Below, in pieces: positions 38,288 through 48,790 of a stretch of DNA of 64,000 nt. The translations under genes and the position numbers were made by a program. Numbering within the stretch: position 1 is the stretch's first letter; each line of letters starts with the position of its first letter. The DNA is taken from assembly GCA_911728435.2 (NCBI GenBank), contig OU452199.1, forward strand, positions 15,200,860 to 15,264,859, written 5' to 3'. Source of the DNA: Apoderus coryli. Lineage: Eukaryota > Arthropoda > Insecta > Coleoptera > Attelabidae. The notes beneath the pieces were generated by a model. That model was not told where the DNA came from and did no database searches. It saw only the letters and a program-made list of their open reading frames with translations.

Positions 38288-39367
38288 CTAAATTTCAGTA
38301 TTTTCATTAGGGACATTATCAGGATTATTCACAGACTCTGGTGTATTACCAGAATTCGCGACTTTCCATTCGTTTCCCAACTTTTTTAAATGTATTACAT
38401 TTCGCCGGTACTCTTGACCCGTTTCATTATCTTTTAATTTCACGTCACCATTTTTCTTTGAGACCACCCCGTGGGGAGTAGGGTTAAATGTTGGAGTAAC
38501 TTTATTATTTTTTATCATATTTTTTATATATACTTTGTCTCCTATCTGTATGTCGTTTTGTTTTGCTTTCCTTTTTTTATCACTATATTCTTTTTCTTTT
38601 TCAATTTTGTCTTTCTCTTTCACGTCGTCATCAATGACTGATTGGTGCGGTAGGTATTTCCAAGCTGGGAATTTTATCCCGAAATTGCCTTTGTTGGTAA
38701 TAAAAGTCGTTATGTACCTGGACGATTCCGAGATCTCTATTTGATGAAAAGCATTTTTTATATATAATCTGGAAAATATCTTTGCTTTTCTAAAGTGTGG
38801 AAGTAAAATATCCATAGTAGGTAAAGGATGATTTTCACGCAAAATAGCTTCGTTTGCTCGTCTCATATCTATACATATACGTACTTCTCCGTTGTGTTTT
38901 AGAATAGGCACTATAGGAGATATCCACTTGGCGGGTCCGTTCACAGCCTCAATGATATCTGAGTCTATTAGCTCTTGGAGTTTTGCTTCAACTTTAGATT
39001 CCAGTTTGATTGGAATTCTCCTATAAGGCTGACATACCGGTGGAACGGACTCGTCAATTGGAATATCTACTACAACGTGCTTAAATTTAGGAAATTGTTC
39101 TACTGAGTTTACCTCTAACCCAATTTTCAAAACCCCCAAAGCGATAGAAGTATTTTTACCTAGCACTGGTTGCTCTATATTTGACGCGTCTATGTATATT
39201 TCGAAAGATCGCAGCCATTTTTCCCATCTGATTCCGACGGAGCTTGGCTCTCCTTCACACTCAAAAGGCTGTATAGGCAACAGGTTTGCCATTATAGTCA
39301 AGAGCCTGTTTACAAAATAAAATGGACATTTTACTAATAGCTTTCTACGATATGCATATGAGGCCAA
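38288..39367 (-). CDS. Chimeric gag-pol ORF of the LTR element (359 codons, deleted)
   Basis: One uninterrupted frame joins three separated parts of a Ty3/gypsy polyprotein. Residues 26-63 (MANLLPIQPFECEGEPSSVG onward) match the start of gag; Met26 (39292) is the more usual start. Residues about 69-233 are the pre-RT linker and the first part of reverse transcriptase, including the PIVPILKHNGEVRICIDMRR block and KNAFHQIE. Residues about 234-335 (GDKVYIKN, TPHGVVSKKNGDVKLKD, RRNVIHLKKL) are the integrase C-terminal tail. Protease, the YxDD half of RT, RNase H and the integrase core are absent. In RT motif A the expected catalytic Asp is Tyr202 (SRLYIKNAF). It cannot be an active polymerase; a truncated gag-like or decoy product is conceivable. 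Confidence 0.88.
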   Translation of the reverse strand: MASYAYRRKLLVKCPFYFVNRLLTIMANLLPIQPFECEGEPSSVGIRWEKWLRSFEIYIDASNIEQPVLGKNTSIALGVLKIGLEVNSVEQFPKFKHVVVDIPIDESVPPVCQPYRRIPIKLESKVEAKLQELIDSDIIEAVNGPAKWISPIVPILKHNGEVRICIDMRRANEAILRENHPLPTMDILLPHFRKAKIFSRLYIKNAFHQIEISESSRYITTFITNKGNFGIKFPAWKYLPHQSVIDDDVKEKDKIEKEKEYSDKKRKAKQNDIQIGDKVYIKNMIKNNKVTPTFNPTPHGVVSKKNGDVKLKDNETGQEYRRNVIHLKKLGNEWKVANSGNTPESVNNPDNVPNENTEI

Positions 39368-39613
39368 TATCCCCTCAGTTTGATTGGTTTATCCTTGCCC
39401 TCATAACAACGAGGTTTTCTTTTTCTCGGATTGATGCGGAGTTTTTCCCCTTAATGGATTTATAATCCAAACATCCCAATTCAACACTGTACGTGATTCT
39501 AACTTTTGTTTTGATCACACGGGTTAATATTGCCTGCATACCTTCGCATTCGTCTTTAATTGCTATTTTATACTAAATAAGAAGCCGACATACCTTTGTT
39601 TAATGATAATATC

Positions 39614-39632
39614 CAAATTACGCTCGTCGCCA
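39614..39632 (-). other. Candidate tRNA primer-binding site of the LTR element
   Basis: Two bases inside the 5' LTR, the minus strand reads TGGCGACGAGCGTAATT. TGG at this position is typical for pairing with a tRNA 3' CCA. The primer tRNA was not assigned. Confidence 0.65.
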
Positions 39633-39634
39633 CT

Positions 39635-39905
39635 TGTAATGTTCACTAATTAATGATATTTTATAGTAAATTAAAACACAGATTTGTTACACATACTTTT
39701 AATGTTAACTATTCGGGTGTTCATCTACAACTAACTGATTTTATATTTTATTACAGAATGTCTCACTTTTAGCCTTAGTCATCTATACAATATTAGGCGT
39801 AAAAAGATAATAGATATGGAATTATGATATGCTTATAATAGTAAATAGATATGTACTATATACTACAGAATATAATAATAAATACATATAATACTATACT
39901 CTACA
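39635..39905 (-). repeat. LTR (5' LTR of the minus-strand element)
   Basis: Partner of 37735-38005, same length and ends. It is followed on the plus strand by the CATAT target duplication. Confidence 0.93.
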
Positions 39906-39910
39906 CATAT

Positions 39911-40294
39911 TATAAAAAACATCGTATACACATGCTAAAGCCTCGCCATGACCAATAGTATTTTTTTACTAAATTTGGTAACTAAACATGAGGGTTTTAA
40001 CAACATAATAATACCAGGAAAGAGCTATATAGAAATATGTAAACTGACTATACACATAAAAGAATTATTCAGTTGTTTACATTCTCCGTTAATTTTTTCT
40101 GTTTTCAAATTTGTAATATTTTAAAATATTTTCTAAAACTACAATAATAGAATTATCTACTTTTTTTTATGTTTTGTGGTACGGCGGTATATCGATTGTT
40201 TTTGCCTACTAGATTCCACTACGTTTTCGAATTTTGTATGATTCAAATTGTTTAGTATCTATAAACAAGCTACTAGAAAGATAAGTTTGTCGAC
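39911..40294. other. AT-rich spacer after the LTR element
   Basis: Nothing recognised beyond continuation of the interrupted tandem repeat in the first 15 bases. Confidence 0.5.
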
Positions 40295-40675
40295 GCGATC
40301 AGTATTTTACAATACGGAATAGGGTGTCTTAAATTAAATTGATATAAATAATTTTTTTTTTAATTTGCAGATGTTTAATACATTTTCGCGTAATAATAAT
40401 GTGTTCATAAGTATGTGCGTAATTAAAAAAAAAATACATTATATGGGTTATAATGTCGACTTACCCATTTTTTAATCCGCGATCAATATTTTACAATACC
40501 ATATATAGGGTGTCTGTGTAGTGTTAAATTGAGATCTTAAAATCTAAATTAAATTTTCTTCTTTTATTTTGCAGATTGTTTTATTCTCGGGTAATAATAT
40601 TGTGCTTATATGTGCGGCGTATAAAAAATACGGTTCGTAATTTCTAATGTTGTCGAGATACTCACTTTTTAATCC
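40295..40675 (+). repeat. Diverged tandem duplication, period 184 bp
   Basis: GCGATCAGTATTTTACAATA at 40295 recurs as GCGATCAATATTTTACAATA at 40479. Both are followed by ATAGGGTGTCT, a TTTGCAGAT block, TAATAATATTGTG-like sequence and TTTTTAATCC. No coding sequence. Confidence 0.7.
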
Positions 40676-41242
40676 CAATGTATTATGAGATATTACTAAA
40701 AAAATTTAGTGCTCTGACTGACTTGAAGCCTACTCATTAGTGCAGAAAATGGTCTCCAGGAGGTTAAACCAAACTAAGGAGCGAGTATCAGGTGTATGTT
40801 ATTTTTATTTTAATATTGAAAACTATTTAAGGGCGAGCAGGAAAAGCTCAAAACTTTATTTGACTTGTTTCGATCAAAATATTTAATTATAGCAATCTTG
40901 TACATAATTTCTAAAAGTAGTTAAGTTGTTAATTTTCACCTAATTATTTGTTATTTCAGTAACAAATTTTTAAATACCCATTTCATCCTATATTACACGT
41001 GTTATCTAAATAATATAAAAAGAACATTTCGTACAGCAGGTCGCCGTACATAATTTCTTTAAACCGAGGTAATTTTATAGTATGTTTGGATAAATCTTAG
41101 TCAAAATTTCTCTAAAATTCAGCATCAACTTAATGGCATTAGTCAGATATGATTAAGAATCGTCCATACATGTCATTTTTCTTAGATAATACAATATAAT
41201 TAATTCTTCCAATATATAATATATGATATGATATAATATACA
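40676..41242. other. AT-rich spacer
   Basis: No feature recognised. Confidence 0.5.
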
Positions 41243-42331
41243 CTGTGGCCAAGATAAGAATAGGATAACATTGGAATCTTGGAGACGGTAGGAGTTCCAA
41301 TGTGGGTTAAATTAGAGAAAAGTTGTACAATTTAAACACCTTTTAAATTGTGTTTTCAAAAGTAAACTAACTAGCCGTTTTCGAGAATTTTTGGAAAACC
41401 TATTTTTTGCAATTTTCGTTTTTATTTATTTCTGACGTTACTTTTACAGATATAAATAAATTAAAAGCATTTTCTCATTGTTACTTTTTGAGGAGAATAG
41501 GATAACGGTTACAAATTTTCACAACTTTGTTTTTTAAATACGGTCCTGGATTTTTTATTGTTAAATTTAAAGCCATTTTCAATTCAAAAATATGTGGTAT
41601 ATCACACGTAATGGTTTAAACAAGTTTTCAGTGTGTTTAACTGTTACTTAAAATTATTCAAGAAAATTCGCCATAGTTTGGCAATTATTTTGCGTAAAAC
41701 ACGCATCTGAGAAGGGTTTCTTTAATAACTTCAAAAAGCACAAAAAATTCTATTAAATTTAAAAATCCGCGTACAGAATAAAATGTTGTACTGAGAGAGA
41801 AATATTTTGGCAAATAATAATTGTGAGTAACGAGGAAAGAATGTTTTTGCAGTCAGTTATGGCGATTCTTCTTGAAGAAGCTTAAGTAATAGCTAAAAAT
41901 ACTGAAAACTTGTCTACACCATTACGTGTGATATACCACCTATTTTTGAATTGAAAATGGCTTTAAATTTAACAATAAAAAACTCAGGGCCGTATTTAAA
42001 AAAATGAAGTTGATGATGGTTTTTCAATAACCAAACGTCTTCGTAGTGAAAATTTGTAAACGCTATCTTATTCTCCTCAAAAAGTAACAATCAGAAAGTG
42101 CTGTTAATTTTTTTATATCTGTCAAAATAACGTCAGAAATAAATAAAAAGGAAAATTGCAAAAACTAGTTTTTTAAAAAATTTTCGAAAACGGCTAAAGT
42201 TACTTTACTTTCGAAAACACCATTTAAGAGGTGGTTAAATTGTAGGTACAACTTTTCTCTAATTTAACCGACATTGTAACTCCTACCGTTTCCAAGATTC
42301 CATTGCTATGTCATTCTTATCTTGACCACAG
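41243..42331. mobile_element. Large foldback element (palindrome about 1.09 kb)
   Basis: The left end CTGTGGCCAAGATAAGAATA is mirrored by ATTCTTATCTTGACCACAG at the right end. The two arms (about 41243-41678 and 41859-42331) are inverted copies along their whole length. Shared inner blocks include TGATATACCAC with CATTACGTGTG, the AATTGAAAATGGCTTTAAAT block and CTAATTTAACC. A spacer of about 180 bases separates them. Both ends abut TATA. There is no coding capacity, which suggests a nonautonomous foldback DNA transposon; the autonomous family is unknown. Confidence 0.85.
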
Positions 42332-42337
42332 TATATA

Positions 42338-42781
42338 CAGTGTGTCCGCAGATTGAGTGCACGTAATGTGTAAAAGACGAAAAATTTTCGACTTGAAAGT
42401 TGACATTTTGGGGATCAACCCTGCTTGGTCTAAAACTATGAAGTTGAAAAAATCAGTCCGATTAATTAATGTACAGGGTGTTTTTACGATGAATTTTCAA
42501 AAATTATCAAGTTGCCGATCAAAATGAAAATTGATAATCTGGCATAACTTGAAATTCTGAACACCTTTTCTAAGTAAACATTTTTAATATTCTTAACAAC
42601 AAAGGTACTTTACTCCTGATAATTTTTGAAAATTCATTGTAAAAACACCCTGTACATTAATTAATCGGACTGATTTTTTCAACTTTGTAGTTTTAGACCA
42701 AGCTGATCCTCAAAAGGTCAATTTTCAAGTCGAAAATTTTTTGTCATTTACAACTTGTGCACTCAATCCGTGGACACACTG
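42338..42781. mobile_element. Second foldback element, nested CAGGGTG palindrome
   Basis: Its ends are CAGTGTGTCC and GGACACACTG, both flanked by TATA, so the target duplication may be TA or TATA. Arms at about 42338-42509 and 42618-42781 are inverted copies, sharing TCAGTCCGATTAATTAATG and GAATTTTCAAAAATTATCA. Inside each arm lies TACAGGGTGTTTTTAC, the terminus type of another small element in this window. It starts only six bases after the preceding foldback element. Confidence 0.85.
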
Positions 42782-43589
42782 TATATTTTGCATATATTTG
42801 AAAATAAGAAAGTGTGTCCTGATTTTGAATTTTTTCCGCTTACGGAATGGTTAGAATGGAATATATCGTGTAGCATTTGTTCACATGTAAAAAACTTTAT
42901 AGGGCTTATTTTTGTCAATTATTATGATCTGGATCTATTTATAATATCTATTTTTTTTAAAAAATAAAGTTGAAACTCTACCAACAATGTATACGCTTGT
43001 CATATAAAAAACATATCTGTCGTAAAATGATTATTAAAATATTTTTGAACAATTCAAACTTTCTTCTATAAGGCATGTATAGTTTGTTAAAACACTGTTT
43101 TTTTTTTACATTTCAGGAGTGCTCATGGGCCCTACTTTAGTTAAACTTAAGCATGGAATGGAATGAAGTGGAGTTTAATGGAGTTTAATATTTCACATAA
43201 TTTTGGCATAGTTTAAATATTACCTTATTTACTACATATATTTTAAATTATACAATGTTCGGCGGTAACGGTAAAAATTAGTTAGTTTGTGAACTGGTAA
43301 TTGGGATTTCGAAGACGGTTGCCGGGCTCGTGATTGTAATATCGAAAAATACGAAATTGAGGATTTTAATTGAATAATCTCAAACTAAGTGAATCTTAAT
43401 ATTTAATTTTGTTTAAACGTTTATTTTTCTGCACTCAAAATTTTAAATATATGAATCAAGTACAAGTCAATACTATCAACGACCTACAATATTTATGATT
43501 ATATAAATAAATAAAATGATCACATCTATCTGAGCGATTTCTAAATTACTTAATAGGTGCATATTTTCATAACATAATTTTGTGCAATC
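42782..43589. other. AT-rich DNA, nothing recognised
   Basis: No gene, RNA or clear repeat. Small tandem ATGGAATGGAATGAAGTGGA-like runs occur near 43150-43185. Confidence 0.45.
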
Positions 43590-43696
43590 CGTTTCAAGTA
43601 GCTGCCACAGGCCGTTTACGTATAGGTACTTCCTTTTGTACTTTACATGAAATGAACTGTATGTTTTGGGAACAATAAAGTTGATTTGATTTGATT
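43590..43696 (+). repeat. LINE 3' end candidate with TTGAT tail
   Basis: AACTGTATGTTTTGGGAACA is followed by AATAAAGTTGATTTGATTTG. A poly(A) signal followed by short tandem tail units is typical for 3' ends of insect non-LTR retrotransposons. The body upstream is too short or decayed to read. Confidence 0.5.
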
Positions 43697-45931
43697 TTTA
43701 CTTACATGAAATGAATAGGTAGGTAGTAGGTAATTAAGAGTTTTTCCCAAATCGGGCGACAAAGGCACAGTTTAATAGTTATTTTTCTATGACAAAGGTA
43801 TATGTAACAACAACGATAGAATATTAAAACCCATCAAAGCATTAATAAAATTTTATGATACTTGAACTATATTTTGATAATCTTTATGCTAATGTTTTCT
43901 TGCATTTCTTTGTTTATTCAAATTGAAGTAGGTGCCACAAACTGATATTTACAATAACGTATATACAATCAAAATAATTGGCCATCGTGTACTTATATAA
44001 AAGAAAAATCCTTCAATACAGCAATGATATTTTTACTCATATACAAATACCAAATAACTTTACTATAGTCGTAAGGACAAACAATCAACGACAACTAACA
44101 AGCGAGTAATATTTGAAATTTCGCACAATTTTTAACGCGGCACATCAAAGGCTCAGTGTCTTGCGGAAAACCCGCTCTAGTTACATATCGATCCGGAGTC
44201 AGGAGCAACCAGAAGAAAAAAAACAGAGGCGGCGGATGCCATGAATTTATGCGTACATGGATGCTAGTGACTTTTTATCAAAGAGGAATGAAACATCATC
44301 ATACTGCGGTTGCTAGTACGCACTGTTATCGAAGACCAGGGTACTGAAAAGTTTAGTTATATAGAGTTTTTTTTTTTTGTTTGAAGTGAATATACTGTTT
44401 GATGCCTAACAAAGATGCAATAACATAATTATTTTAAAATATATTTATCTTACTTGGTACCATGGCGTAAAAACTTTGGTTAGTGAATGCTAGTAGCGTA
44501 TAAAAAATGTTTAGAACCCTTCCGTAATTTTTTTAGAATGCCTTTGTGGCATAGTAAGAAAAAATTATTGTTATATTGCTTAGAACATTTTCTTGATAAC
44601 ATATAATATTACTTAATACAATATTGTTTGGCAAATTGATCTGTAACAGCGCGGCGTCGGTAAGGGGAATGCAGTTGTAATAAAACATGGCTGATTTCAT
44701 CCACAAAATTTCCAGCAGCGGGCGTTGTAAAAGTTTAGTAATAATTAATAAACATTTATATGTTACTAAAAAATTAAAATTAATGAAAAGTTCTTCACGT
44801 GATTGGTAAAAGCACCTACTGCTATTAAGCTGTAACACACAAGAAGTATTTTATTTATTTATGTATTTTATTTTAAATATGTACTAAAGTTTGATACCTA
44901 AAATGAAAATAAAACGGTCCTATGAAAAACAAAAACATTCTAAAAAAACTTAACGAAATAAATTAAATACTTTGCTCTTGCTTGATTTAAACAAAAAAAT
45001 CTAAAACAACTTACCTACCACTTATGGAAAGTAATTAAAATATCTTGGATCTTTTTGTTGCTTTAAGTCACGTTTAGAAACATTAACTTTATAGAAGGTG
45101 GCAATCTATTAGATTTCGTCAACTTGAGCATCATCATTATCATCAGTCTCGCTGTCGTCCTCTTGTCCTAAAGTTATTATAATGTGCTCAATTTCCTCCA
45201 AAATTCTTCTTCCAACTCCTTAACATGTCGGCAAAAACTATTCCAATCATTACTGGGTATTAAGAACTTCTTTTAATATAGTTAGGTGAAATTTCCGGTT
45301 GTATTGCGGGTTCTTATCTTATATTTAATTTAAGTTTTGCGTAAGTTAACTCTATTGGGTTATACATGCACGGAGGCGTTCTAAGAGATGTTTTTTTAAA
45401 TCGTACTACCCTGATTTTTTAGCTAATAAAATTGCATATTTTTGTTTTTTTTTTTTTGAATGATATAAGACAGTTTTAGTTTTAGAAATAACAAAAATCG
45501 AGAGCGGTATTGAAAAATTTATTGTTACGAGGATTTTTGGACACTGTAATTTTGGTATAGTGTTAACTTCTGCCACGACTAGGTTGTTAATCTTTAAAAT
45601 ACCAAAATTCTAAGTAGATTCAATAAAAATTTCCAGTTTTGATGCCTTAATAAACAACAAACAATGTGTAAGCTTATATTTCTACAAGAACAAAGAAAAA
45701 TTGTTTTCAACCTAAAACACTAAAGTAACAGATTTTTTTTTTTAGATTTTAGTTTGTTTTATGTGTTTTATTTTAATTTGTTTGTAAGCCTTTCTTTGTT
45801 GCTGTAACTTTGATTAATTTTTGTTATTTTTTGACGTACTATACATGTTTTGTAACATAAGATGGTGAATAAATATATCTATATCTATCTATAACAGAAC
45901 ACTAAATATACAATAATAATTTGATATAATA
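43697..45931. other. Mixed AT-rich DNA with one LINE-like tail
   Basis: A second tail-like end, GGTGAATAAATATATCTATA with further TCTAT units, sits at about 45863-45894. Short frames at 44156-44347 (plus) and 44533-44838 (minus) were not recognised. Confidence 0.4.
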
Positions 45932-46215
45932 CGAGGCATGTTTTTTAAGTAAGTACCGTTTTGGAATTAAAAAAAGACGTGCAGAGATATCGCAATAATT
46001 TTATTTTTACATGAAAGCCTGTACCTTAATCTACTTTTCTACATAATTTCCGTGAATATTGAGGCACTTGTCATAACGTGGCACCAGTTTTTGAATACCC
46101 TCCTCATAAAATTCTGCCGCCTGCCACGTCTTTTGTTCTGGATTGCACGACGCAGATTATTCAATGTCTCACAATAAGACGCTGCATTGATTGTCTCATT
46201 ACGAGGCAGAAACTT
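45932..46215 (-). pseudogene. Mariner (SETMAR-type) transposase remnant with internal deletion
   Basis: On the minus strand the frame starts FLPRNETINAASYCETLNNL and continues RRAIQNKR. After a shift it jumps to QAAEFYEEGIQKLVPRYDKC and LNIHGNYVEK with a stop. The first part lies in the catalytic core and the second is the C-terminal end of SETMAR-type mariner transposases. The segment between, with the second and third catalytic residues, is gone. The 3' end carries AAGTAAGTACCGTTTTG, an end-like sequence. This family differs from the other mariner relics here. Confidence 0.8.
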
Positions 46216-47808
46216 ATATGATAATATTGCAACTCAGACACGACAACAAAAGTATAAATAACACTACTCTGCCACTGGCTGATTCAACATTACTACGAGG
46301 GGCGGCAACAATTGCGGGGAAGAACTCAGTTTCCACCAATTGCGACTTGTACACCCGCATAGCGTCAAAACGTGCGAGGGTCTACGCACCAATTAGGATC
46401 ATTCAGGCGGCGTCTAACCACCTATTTCGCGTGGTATTGCCGATTTTAAACAAGATCGGAATTTCTTTTCCCTATTTTAATATTCAGTGGTAAAAATTTT
46501 AGTTATTAAATAAAAATAAAACAAACAATCACTTAAAAAATCTAACCTTTTTTTATTATTTTTATTTGTAATTGTAAAAAATCGATTTTCAAATTAATTC
46601 TACTTCTTTTCTGGAACTAGTGATTTTTTGTAGTTAAATTTGGCAATACAGGATTTTTTTGTCCGCATTCCTTTCGTTGTCACAGATTCGTTTGCCAAGC
46701 AATATGTGTATAAAGTTTGGAAACGGCTTATTAACCTTTCAATTTTCTGGCGGATTTATACCAAATTTGGCCTAAGAGGATCTTACGCACCCTATAACGC
46801 CGTCCGTAATGGATTTTAAAAAATCTAAATTTGAAGATAAAATAAAATAAAAACAAAAAGATGGCATATTCAAAAAGATGGTAAGGAATACAGAATATAC
46901 AAGGATGATCCTATAAAACATTGGTCAACATAATATACAAAACGAAAAAGTTTTTATACTTTTGAAATTTTCTATATCTCAAAGAAAACTCGATACAATT
47001 TTAAACATTTTTTTTTTTGTTATTACTATAGTAACTCAGCCCTAAGTTAAATTCAAAATGAAACAATTATAAGAAGATATTAATTAAACAAGAATCTGCT
47101 TAATAAATTGTAGTAACTATAGCTAACTGTTTGTAACAAAAAAAAGTGTACAAAAGGCAGATGGTTTTAAAACGGGGGCTAAAATATAAAAAAATTAATA
47201 ATAAATTAATAAAATTATTTATCAAGTCCGTGGAATTTTAAAAAGGGTATTAACAAAAAAAATATTTTGTGTACCTATGTAATAGTATATAAATATATGC
47301 ATTTTAGTGACAACAGTTGTTATTACTATTTATGCCGTTATTTTAAATTTAAATCTTCATCGACTCTTTAGTCACGATGACAATTTTATAAGTAAATGTT
47401 TTTAATATTTCACTGACTATTGACACTATGAATTCTGTTCATATATTAGAAATTTTAATAATACAATTCGAGGAGGTTAAAATTGATTAAATCAAGGCAA
47501 GAAATAACTGAAATAATTATTGTAATCATTATTACTGAAATTATTTTAATAAAAATTTCGTTGATATAAAAAGACTCGGCTTTAGAATAATATTTTTATT
47601 AAATTTATTAACTTGGAATGCGTACTCAACTAATTTACCACAAGGAGTATTTTCACTGATAAGCCATTACAAAAATTGATTGAAAAGATGATAATTTTTG
47701 GATAAACTTTTACTTTCGCACATTTTTTGCAGTTTACGAAAAACTGAAATAAACGAACAGACTTTGTATATGTACAACTCTTTTTATGAACATTGATAAT
47801 ACTATATA
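46216..47808. other. Intergenic DNA, nothing firmly recognised
   Basis: The 46191-46493 forward frame overlaps the end of the mariner remnant and has no known motif, although its second half is less AT-rich than background. The rest is AT-rich. Confidence 0.4.
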
Positions 47809-48790
47809 CAGGGTGTTAGTAAATAAGTGCGACAAACTCCAGGAGATAATTCTGCATGAAAAAATAATGCAAATGCTTCGTTTTCTGGTTAAAGTTTTTC
47901 TTAAAAACTGAAGATCTATTGATTGCTCTGAAACCGGTGGAGATATGCAAATGAAATTTAGTGGGGTTTAAAAGGTAGTTATTGCGCATTTTTTAGCATG
48001 CAACTAATAATTTTATGTTTATCAGTGGCGCACATACGGGTAATGGTCTCAATTTTTTGAAAGAAAAAAATGGTAAGCCACTGGAATTTCAAATTAAAAA
48101 TCATTTTGACATTCCTCGTTCAATTTGTAATAAAAAACCTCTCTTGCTTTTTGATCGTAGGGGGCATCGTTTTTGTGCAAAAAAAAATAAAACATCTTAC
48201 CCCGTATTTTTCATTTCTTTAATACATTATCAAGAACTATCTAATACAATAAACATTAAACCAAAACAATAAGAGAAAATAAGACTAATAATAAACAAAC
48301 GATTATTTGACATTTCGTTGATATCTTCGTTTTTCACAGAATGTTGACAGTAGCCTACTAGCGTCGCCGCGTGATGTTTTATTTTTTTGCACAAATGCCC
48401 CTACAATGAAAAAGCAAGAGAGATTTTTTATCACAAATTGAACCAGGAATTCCAAAATGATTTTTAATTTGAAAAATCCCAGTGGCGTACCATTTTTTTC
48501 TTTAAAAAAAATTGAGATTATTAGGTACCCGTATGCGCGCCACTAATGAACATAATTCTTAATTGCATGTCAAAAAATGCGCAATAACTACCTCTTAAAA
48601 CCTACTAAATTTCATTTGCATATCTCCACCAGTTTCAGAGCAATCAATAAATCTTCAGTTTTTAAGAAAAACTTTAACATTCCGTATCTCAGAAAACGAA
48701 GCATTTGCGGACATGTGTTTATATAGCAAACTTTCATTATTTTTTCATACAGAATTACCTCCTGAAATTTATCGCACTTATTTACTAACA
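47809..48790. mobile_element. Foldback element made of two inverted CAGGGTG arms
   Basis: The left arm at 47809-48199 starts CAGGGTGTTAGTAAATAAGT. It is the inverted copy of the right arm at 48374-48790, which ends CGCACTTATTTACTAACA. About 175 bases lie between. Shared internal blocks include TCTCCACC, TTTCATTTGCATATC, CCCGTATGCGCGCCACT and GATGTTTTAT at the inner border. The right end lacks the last CCCTG. Frames at 48015 (plus) and 48612 (minus) fall inside and are not genes. Confidence 0.85.

Larger units (their letters stand above)
37735..39905 (-). mobile_element. Nonautonomous Ty3/gypsy-like LTR retrotransposon
   Basis: This is a structurally complete 2171-bp element on the minus strand. 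It has two 271-bp LTRs with TG...CA ends, a primer-binding-site candidate, a polypurine tract, one long ORF and a 5-bp target duplication CATAT (37730-37734 and 39906-39910). The LTRs differ at only one base that I noticed, which suggests recent insertion. The inside is much shorter than a normal gypsy element (usually about 4-5 kb) because most of gag-pol is missing. Movement would need enzymes from an intact relative. Confidence 0.92.

Noticed and set aside
38535..38744. Phe/Ser-rich forward ORF
   Set aside because: Antisense of the Lys/Glu-rich part of the LTR element ORF.
48015..48272. 85-codon ORF as a small protein
   Set aside because: It sits in the left arm of the 47.8-kb palindrome and reads the antisense of the other arm copies.
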